Positions 1 through 8,428 of a stretch of 21,764 nucleotides of DNA are shown piece by piece (positions within the stretch are counted from its first letter, which is position 1; each line of letters begins with the position of its first letter). The position numbers were made by a program, and so were the translations under genes. The stretch covers positions 1 through 21,764 of the forward strand of contig CAJUJN010000071.1 of the NCBI GenBank assembly GCA_910586775.1, in the 5' to 3' direction. The notes beneath the pieces were generated by a model. The model saw nothing but the letters and a program-made list of their open reading frames with translations, did not search any database and was not told the origin of the DNA. The stretch comes from an uncultured Acetatifactor sp. Its GTDB lineage: Bacteria > Bacillota > Clostridia > Lachnospirales > Lachnospiraceae.

Positions 1-369
1 TATTTGACGAATGGTTATCTTCACAAAAAAGAGGGTTATTTCCGAAAGATTTCCTGTTTTTTGCGCTTCCCTTTTCGGAATTGCGTATCCATGGAAAGCG
101 ATCTGATAAATATACATTGCAAGCGTCAGGCGTATAGTTCATAATCATTCATAACCACAAAAAGATAATTGTGATGTGGTCATTGGGTGGATGCCGATTG
201 AGAAAATTCGAGATGCAACGATATATCCCGAATTCCTAATAGAAGAAATATATCATTTGGATGAGCCGACAAAACATTTCGTATCAAAGGGATGATTCCC
301 GGGCCTGTTGTGCCGGTTGGTACAAAATAATCAAAAAATAATAGGCTGTGGAGCGAAGGAAAAACCAAA
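1..369. other. Gene-poor leader before the ABC operon
   Basis: I see no convincing gene in this stretch. It holds an inverted repeat (TTCCGAAA at 40-47 and TTTCGGAA at 73-80, 25-nt loop, no T tract after it), a weak promoter-like pair listed separately, and several tiny open frames. One frame from 191 to 295 (34 codons, beginning MPIEKIRDATIY) has no usable Shine-Dalgarno site and may be the tail of a decayed gene, but I do not recognise it. The first ABC gene begins at 370, after an AAGGA at about 356-360. Confidence 0.5.
117..145 (+). promoter_or_regulatory. Weak sigma-A-like promoter candidate for the ABC pair
   Basis: TTGCAA at 117-122 and CATAAT at 140-145 are separated by 17 bp. The -35 has two mismatches to consensus and the -10 has one. 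It would leave an untranslated leader of about 220 nt before 370, so the true promoter may lie elsewhere or upstream of the window. Confidence 0.25.
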
Positions 370-2238
370 ATGAAAAGCCGGAGAAAGACGAAATACAATC
401 TCTTTGTATTCCTGCGGGATATGATAAAAATGATACCTTTCCATACAGGATATCTCTTTCTGGTCGCCGTAATCAATGCCTTTCTGCCGACGGTGCAGGC
501 GCTTGCAATCGCGGAATTCGTGAACCGTGTGGAAGGGGCATATGGCGGCGCGTTGGGCGTCCATATGGTCTTAGTGCCCCTTATCCTATTGCTTGGGATA
601 GTGGTTTTCAAGCAGATGATACCATCTGTCTCAAACCTGGTCAACGCATCGGCGCAGAACCGTTTAAAGACTGTGTTAAGGAACCGGTTCATGAAGAAGC
701 AGGCGGCGCTTCAATACAGGTACATAGAGGACAGCCAGTCCTGCGCATTGATATACCGTGTCTGCGGAGAGGTAGAGGGCCGTTTCTGGGCGGGTTACCA
801 AACGGTCTGTAACGGGATTGAGCTGGTGGTAAAATGCGTGGCCCTTATGAGCATCGTCATGCAGGCAAGCGTTCTGAGCGGCGCGGCGATTTTGCTGGTG
901 AGCGTCCCGCTTTTTTCTCTGGCCTATAGAACCGGCAGACAGAATTACGTCCTGCAAAAAGACGCGGTGGAGGTCAAAAGACGGTATCAATATCTGTCCG
1001 CAATCCTGTCGGACAGAGACCATGCGAAAGAGCGGACCCTGTTCGGGTATTCCGGACAGATAACGAAGGAGTATGACCGTCTCAGCGACTATGCGAACCA
1101 GAAGGAGGCTGCCATCGAGAAGAAGAGATATGCCAATATGAAGAGCGGCTCGCTGACCATGGTCATGCTGGCAGTGATCATCATGCTGCTGCTCCTTCCC
1201 GCCCTGAGCAGCGGGAAGCTGTCGAACGGGTTGTATGTGGGACTTGTGACCTCTATTTTGAACCTTGTCCAGGGCATGTCGTGGAATCTGTCAGGCATCA
1301 TGCAGGGGGTTGCGGATCTCAATGCGTACCTGAAGGATGTGAACGTTTTTTGGGCCATGGAGGAGAAAGAGGACGCCGCTGCGGAACCGTTGAAGATTCC
1401 GGGATTCCGAGTGGAATCGATTGAATTCAGGAAGGTGTCCTTCCGCTATCCGGGGCGGGAGGAGTATGTGCTCAGGGACTGCTCGTTTGTGCTCCGGGGA
1501 AATAAGTGCTATGCGGTGGTGGGCAGGAACGGCGCGGGCAAATCCACGCTCACGAAGCTGCTGACCGGATTGTACGAGGAGTATCAGGGGCAGATTCTGA
1601 TCAATGGAAAGGACTTGCGGGAATACCGATATGGGGAGCTGAAGTGGATGTTCTCTGTGGTGTTCCAGGATTTCGCCCGGTATGCTTTGTCGTTCCGGGA
1701 CAATATCCTGGTGGGGAACGTGAAGGAGGACAAGGAGCAGCTGCTGGAGCAGGTCATGGAAAAAATGGAATTGGGAGCCTGTGTACAGGAGCTGCCTTGG
1801 GGGTTAGACAGCAAGCTGGGGAAACTGGAGAAGGACGGCGTGGATCTGTCCGGAGGCCAGTGGCAGAAATTAGCGATTGCAAGGCTTTTGTACAGCGAAG
1901 CCCCAATCAACATTCTGGACGAGCCGACCGCGGCCCTGGATCCCAAAGGGGAGGCAAAGGTGTATGAGATGTTCTGGCAGGTCACAATGGAAGGAGAGCG
2001 CTCCAAGGAAGAAGGGATTTCCAAGGAAGAAGGGATTTCCAAGGAAGAAGAGCATTCCATGGAAAAGTTCACGATTCTGATCACGCACAGGTTGGGCGCT
2101 GCGCGCATGGCGGACGAGATTCTGGTATTGGATCAGGGAAAGATTGTCGAGCAGGGGACGCATAAAGCTTTGATTGGATTGGAGAACGGGCTTTATAAGG
2201 AGATGTTCGACAGTCAGAGGTGTTGGTATGAGACATAA
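370..2238 (+). CDS. ABC exporter half-transporter (permease fused to ATPase), first of a pair
   Basis: This 622-residue protein has an N-terminal membrane domain with hydrophobic segments near residues 23-45, 66-86, 150-187 and 262-305. A complete ATPase domain follows: Walker A GRNGAGKST at 385-393, Q-loop Gln433, signature LSGGQ at 493-497, Walker B NILDEP at 514-519 and switch His573. This is the usual ABC exporter order, so it should pump a substrate out across the cytoplasmic membrane using ATP. The substrate is unknown. Its 3' end overlaps the next ABC gene by 11 bp, which suggests translational coupling and a heterodimer. It is odd in that the stretch between Walker B and the switch histidine is about 24 residues longer than in its partner, because of an in-frame tandem repeat. 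AAGGA upstream supports the ATG at 370. Confidence 0.93.
   Translation: MKSRRKTKYNLFVFLRDMIKMIPFHTGYLFLVAVINAFLPTVQALAIAEFVNRVEGAYGGALGVHMVLVPLILLLGIVVFKQMIPSVSNLVNASAQNRLKTVLRNRFMKKQAALQYRYIEDSQSCALIYRVCGEVEGRFWAGYQTVCNGIELVVKCVALMSIVMQASVLSGAAILLVSVPLFSLAYRTGRQNYVLQKDAVEVKRRYQYLSAILSDRDHAKERTLFGYSGQITKEYDRLSDYANQKEAAIEKKRYANMKSGSLTMVMLAVIIMLLLLPALSSGKLSNGLYVGLVTSILNLVQGMSWNLSGIMQGVADLNAYLKDVNVFWAMEEKEDAAAEPLKIPGFRVESIEFRKVSFRYPGREEYVLRDCSFVLRGNKCYAVVGRNGAGKSTLTKLLTGLYEEYQGQILINGKDLREYRYGELKWMFSVVFQDFARYALSFRDNILVGNVKEDKEQLLEQVMEKMELGACVQELPWGLDSKLGKLEKDGVDLSGGQWQKLAIARLLYSEAPINILDEPTAALDPKGEAKVYEMFWQVTMEGERSKEEGISKEEGISKEEEHSMEKFTILITHRLGAARMADEILVLDQGKIVEQGTHKALIGLENGLYKEMFDSQRCWYET
2002..2055 (+). 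repeat. In-frame 18-bp tandem repeat, three copies
   Basis: The unit TCCAAGGAAGAAGGGATT occurs exactly at 2002-2019 and 2020-2037, then with changes at 2038-2055. A degenerate start of a fourth copy (TCCATGGAAAAG) follows. The unit length is a multiple of three and encodes a SKEEGI-type hexapeptide repeat, so copy-number change would alter the ATPase loop length without shifting the frame. Confidence 0.95.
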
Positions 2239-3985
2239 GAATTTTATTTACAATAATCTGGTGGGCATAAGGCTCCTGTACAGGATGTTCCCGAAAAGCA
2301 TTATCTTATACTCGGTATTGCAGATGCTGCACGGCGTTTCCTGGGTCTTGCAGGTCATGAGCGTACAGTATTTTTTTGACGGGATTTCGGAGAATGGGGG
2401 AGATGTACTATCTCTTGTAGTCAAAATACTGCTGTTAGGAGCGGCATATGCTTTTGCGCAGACTATGAACGGCGTGGCGAACTGTTACGGGCAGATTCTG
2501 AACCGAAAGGTCATAAAAGAGACCAATAAGGTTCTGTTCAGGACGATTGACAGGAAGGATGCGATTGCCTTTGAATATGCGGAGGAACTGGATCGGATCA
2601 ACAAAGCTGTCCGTGGTTCGGAAGGTGTCTTTTGGGTGAGCACTACCATCCTGGATATTCTTTTCTTTTATGCTTTTTATTTTGTGGTGATGAGCTGGTA
2701 CCTGTTTTCCCTGGCGCCTGTCCTCAGCATTAGCACAGTCATTATTTTCATACCAAACGTGATAACCAGACTGCTGCATATGATATCCTTTGAGCATCTG
2801 GAGAATGAGGCCGCGCCTGTCCGGAGGAAGATGGACTATTATGGGGATTGCGTCATCGGAAAAGAGTATTATAAGGAGACCCGCCTGTGGGGATGCGGCA
2901 GCTACTTTTTTGACAGGTACAATCAGATGCTGAAGAAGCTGAACGGATTGCATTTCCGCATGCAGCTCCGGAAGGAAAGGGTGAATTTCTGCATCCATGT
3001 CCTGACTGTGGCGGCTTATGGCGCGATTATCGCCATGCTGGTCTATTATGTGCTGGAGGGCATCATTTCCGTGGGGGCGTTTGCGGCGGTCTTTGCCGCG
3101 CTCCGTGAGTTTTACGGGTTCATGGACGAAGTGATATCCGAGCGCCTGGCCATCGCCATAGAAAATATGGCCATGGTAAAGAACTACCTTGCGTTCATAG
3201 GGGAGGATCCGGGGGAACAGGAGCAGATTGCACTGCCTGAAAAGTTCGAGATACGGCTGGAGGATGTGTCTTTTGCCTACCCGCAGTCTGGGACAGAGGG
3301 AGAGAAGTTCGTGCTTTCGGATATCAATCTGCGGATTCCCTGGGGGCAGACGGTTGCTTTGGTAGGAGAGAACGGAAGCGGGAAAAGCACGCTGTGCCAT
3401 ATCATTGCGGGGCTGTATTCGCCTACAAAGGGGACGGTTTCCTATGAGGGGGTGCAGAAGGGCGCCGGACGGATTGTAAGGGGAATCTCTGCGGTTTTTC
3501 AGAAATTCTGCCGTTACAGCATGTCGCTGGGGGAGAATATCAGGATCAGTGACGCTGCTGGCGATAAGTCTGCGGACAGGCTGAATCGGATTTGCGATGA
3601 CGTTGGTATAGTCCCTGGATGGGCTGGGGGAATGGACGGCATGCTGGGAAGAGAGTTCGGAGGGACGGAACTTTCCGGAGGCCAATGGCAGCGGATCGCA
3701 ATCGCAAGAGGGATATACAGGAACAACAGCCTTTTGATTCTGGACGAACCTACGGCTGCCATAGATGCCCTGGAAGAGAAGTACCTGTATGAGGAATTTG
3801 GCAGACTGTCGCGGAACTGCACTTCGATTATCGTGACCCACCGGCTGGCTTCCGCGCAGATTGCGGACAGGATTCTTGTGATTAAGGAGGGGCGCATTGT
3901 GCAGGACGGGAGCCATGATGAGTTGGTTGCGGCCGAAGGGGAATATAAGACGATGTATGATCTGCAGAGACAGTGGTATCAATAG
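2228..3985 (+). CDS. ABC exporter half-transporter (permease fused to ATPase), second of a pair
   Basis: I place the start at the ATG at 2228, which gives 585 residues, because AGAGG at 2216-2220 sits 7 nt upstream and the gene then overlaps the previous stop by 11 bp. An upstream in-frame start at 2174 has less support. Hydrophobic segments lie near residues 20-45, 62-80, 138-182 and 256-298. The ATPase domain has Walker A GENGSGKST at 380-388, Q-loop Gln425, LSGGQ at 482-486, Walker B LLILDEP at 502-508 and switch His538. Both ATP sites of the pair therefore look intact. The C-terminus (YDLQRQWYQ) resembles that of the upstream partner (FDSQRCWYE). The exported substrate is not evident, and no maturation enzyme or peptide gene lies next to it inside the window. 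Confidence 0.93.
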   Translation: MRHKNFIYNNLVGIRLLYRMFPKSIILYSVLQMLHGVSWVLQVMSVQYFFDGISENGGDVLSLVVKILLLGAAYAFAQTMNGVANCYGQILNRKVIKETNKVLFRTIDRKDAIAFEYAEELDRINKAVRGSEGVFWVSTTILDILFFYAFYFVVMSWYLFSLAPVLSISTVIIFIPNVITRLLHMISFEHLENEAAPVRRKMDYYGDCVIGKEYYKETRLWGCGSYFFDRYNQMLKKLNGLHFRMQLRKERVNFCIHVLTVAAYGAIIAMLVYYVLEGIISVGAFAAVFAALREFYGFMDEVISERLAIAIENMAMVKNYLAFIGEDPGEQEQIALPEKFEIRLEDVSFAYPQSGTEGEKFVLSDINLRIPWGQTVALVGENGSGKSTLCHIIAGLYSPTKGTVSYEGVQKGAGRIVRGISAVFQKFCRYSMSLGENIRISDAAGDKSADRLNRICDDVGIVPGWAGGMDGMLGREFGGTELSGGQWQRIAIARGIYRNNSLLILDEPTAAIDALEEKYLYEEFGRLSRNCTSIIVTHRLASAQIADRILVIKEGRIVQDGSHDELVAAEGEYKTMYDLQRQWYQ

Positions 3986-4110
3986 GGAGAAGATATCCGC
4001 AGGCATCTGGCATTGGGAGATGGCCAGGAAGCCGGAGAGTCAAATATCACACACGAATCCGTTTCATTTTCCCGAAAAGTAATTATTTCTCTGCAGGTCA
4101 AATTTACCGT

Positions 4111-5304
4111 TCAGATACTTCGATGCCGCAGAATATAGTCAAGCAGCGCATCCGCAACCTCTTCCTTGCTCATGAGCGGAAGCTCCATTATGTCATTTTC
4201 TGACAGAAGTGTCACAATGTTGGTATCGGTTCCAAATCCGGCGCCTGCCTGTTTCAGGTTGTTTGCCGCAATCAGATCCAGATGCTTTTTTTCCAGCTTT
4301 TTGCGGGAATTTTCAATCATATTTTCCGTTTCCATGGAGAAGCCGCACAGGAACTGTCCCTTTCGTTTATGCTCTCCCAGATAGCCCAGAATATCTTCCG
4401 TGCGTTCCAGCTCCAGTGTCAGGTCGCCGTCTTTTTTCTTGATTTTCTCGTCGGCAGAATGTTTCGGACGGTAATCCGCCACTGCAGCGGCCTTGATGAT
4501 GATATCCTGTTCTTCCGCCCGGGCTTTGACCGCGTCTGCCATATCCGCCGCAGACATGACTTTGACGGTATGCACCCCGGGCGGCGGTGTGAGCTCTGTC
4601 CGGCCGGTGACCAGAGTCACATCTGCGCCCCGCAGCATGGCTGCCCTGGCAATGGCATAGCCCATTTTTCCGGTAGAGTGATTGGTGATATATCTTACGG
4701 GGTCAATTTTCTCTCTTGTGGCTCCGGCCGTGACAAGCACTTTGATGCCCTGCATGTCATCGGGCTGCAGGGCTTTGACAATACATTCCAGTAAAAACTC
4801 CGGCTCCGGCATCTTGCCTTCCCCCGTATCTCCGCATGCCAGATAGCCTGTTGCCGGCGTGATTACTTCCATGCCGTAATTTTGCAGTGTTTTTATATTG
4901 TCCTGTACAATGGGGTTGCGGTACATCCGCGTATTCATGGCAGGCGCAAATAGTTTCGGGCATTCGCAGGCAAGCAAAGTCGTAGTCAGCATATCGTCCG
5001 CAAGCCCGTGGGCGGCTTTGGCCAGCACATTTGCGGAAGCCGGCGCTACCATGACGACGTCTGCCAGCTTTGCCAGCGCCACATGCTCCACACTGTACTG
5101 GAAGTTCCGGTCAAACGTATCCACCAGACATTTATTGCCCGTCAGGCTCTCAAAGGTAATGGGATTGATAAAATTTGTGGCATTCCGGGTCATGATGACC
5201 GTGACGTCCGCCTTTTTCTTTTTTAACATACTGGCCAGGGAGGCGATTTTATATGCGGCAATGCTTCCCGTTACGCCAAGCACGATGTGTTTTCCGCGCA
5301 GCAT
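4111..5304 (-). CDS. coaBC: Bifunctional phosphopantothenoylcysteine decarboxylase / phosphopantothenate-cysteine ligase
   Basis: CoaBC carries out two consecutive steps of CoA synthesis: joining 4'-phosphopantothenate to cysteine, then FMN-dependent decarboxylation to 4'-phosphopantetheine. The 397-residue length is normal. The N-terminal CoaC half shows TGSIAAYK at 12-19, the catalytic His74 in VEHVALAK, PAMN at 121-124 and the cysteine of the ACGDTGEG loop (Cys157). The C-terminal CoaB half starts near residue 187 and shows VTAGATREKIDPVR, TNHSTGKMG (Asn208), AAAVADYRP and a KIKKK lysine cluster at 287-291. All key residues expected from the family are present. GGGAG at about 5314-5318 supports the start. 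It follows coaX by 19 bp, so the two are co-transcribed. Confidence 0.97.
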   Translation of the reverse strand: MLRGKHIVLGVTGSIAAYKIASLASMLKKKKADVTVIMTRNATNFINPITFESLTGNKCLVDTFDRNFQYSVEHVALAKLADVVMVAPASANVLAKAAHGLADDMLTTTLLACECPKLFAPAMNTRMYRNPIVQDNIKTLQNYGMEVITPATGYLACGDTGEGKMPEPEFLLECIVKALQPDDMQGIKVLVTAGATREKIDPVRYITNHSTGKMGYAIARAAMLRGADVTLVTGRTELTPPPGVHTVKVMSAADMADAVKARAEEQDIIIKAAAVADYRPKHSADEKIKKKDGDLTLELERTEDILGYLGEHKRKGQFLCGFSMETENMIENSRKKLEKKHLDLIAANNLKQAGAGFGTDTNIVTLLSENDIMELPLMSKEEVADALLDYILRHRSI

Positions 5305-5323
5305 ATTTCTGTTCTCCCTTTTC

Positions 5324-6097
5324 TTATTCCTGTTCCGTATTTTTATGGTAAATGATATTCAGGCCTTTCAGGGTCAGTTCGTCGTCATGAATCACATTCT
5401 GCCTGCAATAGGGGATAATGCTGCCTGCAAGGCCTCCCGTGGCGACTACGGTTGCCTGATATCCCAGTTCTTCCTGGATGCGCTGGGTCATGCCGTCTAT
5501 ACAGGCAGCCTGTCCCATGATAATGCCGCTTTTCATGCAGTCTATGGTATTTTTGCCGATCACCTTCTTCGGTGGCTCCAGGCTGATCCTGGGGAGCTGG
5601 GAGGTGCGGTTTACAAGGGAATCCAGCGATACCTTGACGCCCGGCAGAATCATGCCGCCGATATAATTTTTCTTCTCGTCCACCACGCTGATGGTAGTGG
5701 CTGTTCCCATATCGATCATAATGATGGGGGCGCCGTAGTACTGCAGGCCTGCCACCGCATTGACAATCAGGTCGGCGCCCACCTGGGCGGGATTATCCAT
5801 CAGGATATTCAGCCCTGTCTTAACTCCCGGTCCCACCAGGAGAGGTGTCAGACGAAACAGCTTCTCCATGGCGGTTTTTACCACATTGTTCAGCGGAGGG
5901 ACCACAGAGGCAATGATGCATCCGGTGATCTCGCCCAGGCCGATCCGGTACAGTTCAAGCAGAGTCTTGAATTCCACTACGTATTCCAGCTCTGTCTTGG
6001 AAGTATCCGTGGATACCCTTTCCACGAAGTATATCTTTTCCTGTTCCATGCATCCGATTACGATATTCGTATTTCCGATATCTACTGCTAAGATCAT
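5324..6097 (-). CDS. coaX: Type III pantothenate kinase
   Basis: This enzyme phosphorylates pantothenate, the first committed step of CoA synthesis. The 257-residue protein has the ASKHA-type signatures of CoaX: DIGNTN at 6-11 (Asp6 and Asn9), GAD at 107-109 and IDMGTATT at 128-135. Type III kinases are known to be insensitive to CoA feedback and to use a monovalent cation. CTCCTTT at 6107-6113 reads as AAAGGAG on the coding strand, 9 nt before the ATG. The gene sits between the transporter component and coaBC in one operon, an order that matches the pathway: import, phosphorylation, then conversion to phosphopantetheine. Confidence 0.97.
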   Translation of the reverse strand: MILAVDIGNTNIVIGCMEQEKIYFVERVSTDTSKTELEYVVEFKTLLELYRIGLGEITGCIIASVVPPLNNVVKTAMEKLFRLTPLLVGPGVKTGLNILMDNPAQVGADLIVNAVAGLQYYGAPIIMIDMGTATTISVVDEKKNYIGGMILPGVKVSLDSLVNRTSQLPRISLEPPKKVIGKNTIDCMKSGIIMGQAACIDGMTQRIQEELGYQATVVATGGLAGSIIPYCRQNVIHDDELTLKGLNIIYHKNTEQE

Positions 6098-6159
6098 CTC
6101 TCAATACTCCTTTCCCGGCGGGGCCGGAGGCTGCTGAAAATCAGCCGTTTATGTTGTAC

Positions 6160-7005
6160 TTACTGCTTTGCCGCATTTACAGACTTAATGGGTTTTACCC
6201 TCAATAATGCGATTCCCACGCCTGCGGCAATAATGGCGGCAACCACCGCTTCCACTACGCCGTTGAAACTGATGATTCCCATGATCGTATCAAATACCGC
6301 CTCCCCTGCAATCCCCAGCGCCTGGGCATAAGCTTCCTTATATAAAATGAAGATACCGCTCATGACGAGCAGGGTATTGGTGAAAGCGCCTGCAAGCCCC
6401 GCATAGGCAAGAGCAATATTGGTGGATGCTTTCTTCCGCATGGAAATGGTCAGGAGCGCGAACAGGATCACGCCCGCCGCTATTCCGCCTGCAATACTGA
6501 CTGCGCTGCAGGAACCTGCGCTCAGCTTGTCTGACAGCATCCGGTTCAGAAATGCGGAAAAAGCCGCGCATAAAATAACGGACGCCCCCAGATTGACCAC
6601 GACGCGGCTGGCCTTGTTCCCGCTTTTCAATAAACTGCGCAGACCGATATAAACAAAATACGGAACCACGCCCACCAGAATTCTTGGCACAAAGCAGATG
6701 TAGAGGCTCTTGAAAATACCGGATACCCCCACTACATTCGCGGCAAGGACAGGCGAGAACACAAATGCCGAGGGTGTGACCGCCTTAAATGTGTTGTTGA
6801 TAAAGCTTGTGAAGCCGAATACGAATCCTAAAAATGCACCTTTCTTCGGTCCGAGAAACAGCGCTCCAAGGATGACGGGGATGTGGATGATTGTCGCGTT
6901 GATCACGACAAGCGGGATATATCCCAATGGTGTGAATGCCATTATGACAATAATGGCGGTGAACAGTGCCATCAGCACCAGTTCATAGGTCTTTTCATTT
7001 TTCAT
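6160..7005 (-). CDS. panT: ECF transporter substrate-binding (S) component, probably for pantothenate
   Basis: This very hydrophobic 281-residue membrane protein begins with an ECF S-component pattern: a short basic N-terminus, then helices around residues 8-26, 28-51 and 54-70 containing GYIPLVVINATIIHIPV and LGPKKGAFLGFVFGF. S components bind a vitamin in the membrane and work with a shared EcfA/A'/T energising module, which is not in this window. Assignment to pantothenate is inferred from the operon with coaX and coaBC, because S components are usually named by context. The protein is longer than the usual roughly 180-200 residues owing to an extra segment near residues 130-200 with two hydrophobic stretches. 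AGGAGG (7015-7020 on the complementary strand) lies 9 nt from the ATG. Confidence 0.85.
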   Translation of the reverse strand: MKNEKTYELVLMALFTAIIVIMAFTPLGYIPLVVINATIIHIPVILGALFLGPKKGAFLGFVFGFTSFINNTFKAVTPSAFVFSPVLAANVVGVSGIFKSLYICFVPRILVGVVPYFVYIGLRSLLKSGNKASRVVVNLGASVILCAAFSAFLNRMLSDKLSAGSCSAVSIAGGIAAGVILFALLTISMRKKASTNIALAYAGLAGAFTNTLLVMSGIFILYKEAYAQALGIAGEAVFDTIMGIISFNGVVEAVVAAIIAAGVGIALLRVKPIKSVNAAKQ

Positions 7006-7054
7006 GGTACGTTTCCTCCTGTTATTATTCTCTTATGAGATACAATACAGTATC

Positions 7055-7083
7055 ATCATACCATATTGTTATTTTACTGACAA
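7055..7083 (-). promoter_or_regulatory. Sigma-A promoter for the panT-coaX-coaBC operon
   Basis: On the minus strand TTGTCA (7078-7083) and TATGAT (7055-7060) are separated by 17 bp. Each box has one mismatch to consensus. It lies about 50 bp upstream of the panT start codon and points into the operon. Confidence 0.8.
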
Positions 7084-7142
7084 TAAGATAGAAACAATTT
7101 ATCGGAAAAATAGCTCCCCAAATGCCCTGTCCCACAGTCTGT

Positions 7143-7198
7143 TTTCCGCGGAAACTGCCGCAGGGGGACGATGCGGTTCATTATTGTTATCGGCAGTT
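7143..7198. promoter_or_regulatory. Palindrome and inverted repeat between divergent promoters
   Basis: A perfect 12-bp palindrome TTTCCGCGGAAA lies at 7143-7154. It partly overlaps an inverted repeat formed by AACTGCCG at 7153-7160 and CGGCAGTT at 7191-7198. Both lie between the panT promoter and the FIST promoter, just upstream of the latter's -35. They could be protein-binding sites, but no regulator gene is adjacent. Confidence 0.4.
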
Positions 7199-7209
7199 AC
7201 AGATAAAGG

Positions 7210-7239
7210 TTGACGTTTCTGCCTGCTATAAGGTATAAT
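7210..7239 (+). promoter_or_regulatory. Strong sigma-A promoter for the FIST-MCP pair
   Basis: TTGACG at 7210-7215 and a perfect TATAAT at 7234-7239 are separated by 18 bp. Transcription would start near 7246, about 45 nt before the FIST start codon, which has AGGAGG at 7275-7280. Confidence 0.88.
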
Positions 7240-7291
7240 TTACCCAATTATCAAGTATGAAAATATAAGAATACAGGAGGAAGGCAGCGGA

Positions 7292-8347
7292 ATGAGGCAG
7301 TTTTATGGTATGAGCCGGAGCGGAGACCTGAAAGAGGCGGTCCGAGGGCTAAGCAGTCCCCAATTTATTATGCTGTTGTCAAATGACGCGCAGTTTGAAG
7401 CACATGTGAAGGCGTTGGAGGCAATCTATCCCGGGATTCCCAGTATCGGGTGTATCGGGATGGGATACGACATCGGAATCGTGGAAAAGGGCGTTGCGGT
7501 GATTGCGTTTTCCGATGGGGTCAAAGCGACGGCAAACGTACTGGAGCAGGTGTCTGTCATGCCGGTGAAGTACATCAGCCGCCTGGAGCAGGACGTGGCG
7601 AAGGTAGGCGGGATGAACCGGGATACGGTGTGCATTGATTTCTGCAGCGGAAATGATGCCTGTGTGCTGACTACGGTTTACTCGGTATTGAAGAAGAACG
7701 GGATCCAGCTGGTAGGCGGGACGGGAGACGGCGGAAAGGTGTCTGCCAACGGCAGGGTTTATCAGGATGCTGCGGCCTACGGAATCATTCGGAACCAGAA
7801 CGGCCGGGTTAAGACTTATAAAGAAAATATCTACCGGCAGTATGGAAGTTACCGGTTTGTCGCTTCCAACACGGACAGGGCAAGATATATGATCGGTTCT
7901 CTGAACGGGATGCCGGCAAAGCAGGTGTATAAGGATATCCTTCATGTGACGGATCAGCAGATTCTGACGCAGACCTTCAAGAATCCCTTCGGGAAGATTA
8001 ACGGAGACGATACCTGTATTATTTCCATTAAAGAGGTCAGCGGAAATTCCCTGGCGTGTTTCCGGCAGGTGAACGATTCGGATGTGCTGGTTCTGTTGGA
8101 ACTGGGGGACTACAAGGCCGCCGTGCAGGAGACCATACGCAGCATCTGCCGGGATTTCCCCAGGCGTTCGGCGGTTTTCTCCGTGAACTGTCTTTTCCGG
8201 TATAAGCTGTTCAGCGAAAATAATTACATGCAGTCTTATCTGAAGGAGATGGCTGCGGTGGGTTGTCATGCAGGTTTTGTGGGATATGGGGAGCATTACA
8301 ACAACTGTTTCGTGAACCAGTCTATGACATGCGTGGTATTTGAATAA
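7292..8347 (+). CDS. FIST domain sensory protein
   Basis: FIST is a soluble sensory domain found in bacterial signalling proteins and proposed to bind small ligands. The 351-residue protein has the expected two-part layout. An N-terminal FIST_N half covers about residues 1-200 (GIPSIGCIGMGYDIG, then GIQLVGGTGDGG), and a C-terminal FIST_C half covers about 210-350 (NGMPAKQVYKDIL, FSVNCLFRYKLF, AGFVGYGEHYNN). No signal peptide or membrane helix is visible, so it should act in the cytoplasm. AGGAGG at 7275-7280 and a strong promoter at 7210 set the start. It is followed after 81 bp by a soluble chemotaxis-type signalling protein, which suggests that the FIST protein senses and the partner transmits. 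The ligand is unknown. Confidence 0.88.
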   Translation: MRQFYGMSRSGDLKEAVRGLSSPQFIMLLSNDAQFEAHVKALEAIYPGIPSIGCIGMGYDIGIVEKGVAVIAFSDGVKATANVLEQVSVMPVKYISRLEQDVAKVGGMNRDTVCIDFCSGNDACVLTTVYSVLKKNGIQLVGGTGDGGKVSANGRVYQDAAAYGIIRNQNGRVKTYKENIYRQYGSYRFVASNTDRARYMIGSLNGMPAKQVYKDILHVTDQQILTQTFKNPFGKINGDDTCIISIKEVSGNSLACFRQVNDSDVLVLLELGDYKAAVQETIRSICRDFPRRSAVFSVNCLFRYKLFSENNYMQSYLKEMAAVGCHAGFVGYGEHYNNCFVNQSMTCVVFE

Positions 8348-8428
8348 AATGAAGACAGCGTCTGGCGCGATTCCGTTCCGGAAATCCGCGGCGGAGGGGG
8401 CAGATGCGGAAACAGAGTGGAGGATAAA

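Noticed and set aside
40..80. Inverted repeat TTCCGAAA/TTTCGGAA as a terminator of an upstream gene
   Set aside because: The loop is long (25 nt) and no T tract follows, so it does not fit an intrinsic terminator.
2435..4006. Long open frame on the minus strand opposite the second ABC gene
   Set aside because: It mirrors a clear ABC gene with intact motifs, its translation has no recognisable domain, and no Shine-Dalgarno supports it; it is a shadow frame.
4898..6091. 397-codon plus-strand frame opposite coaBC and coaX
   Set aside because: It spans two well-supported antisense genes and their gap and has no domain signature.
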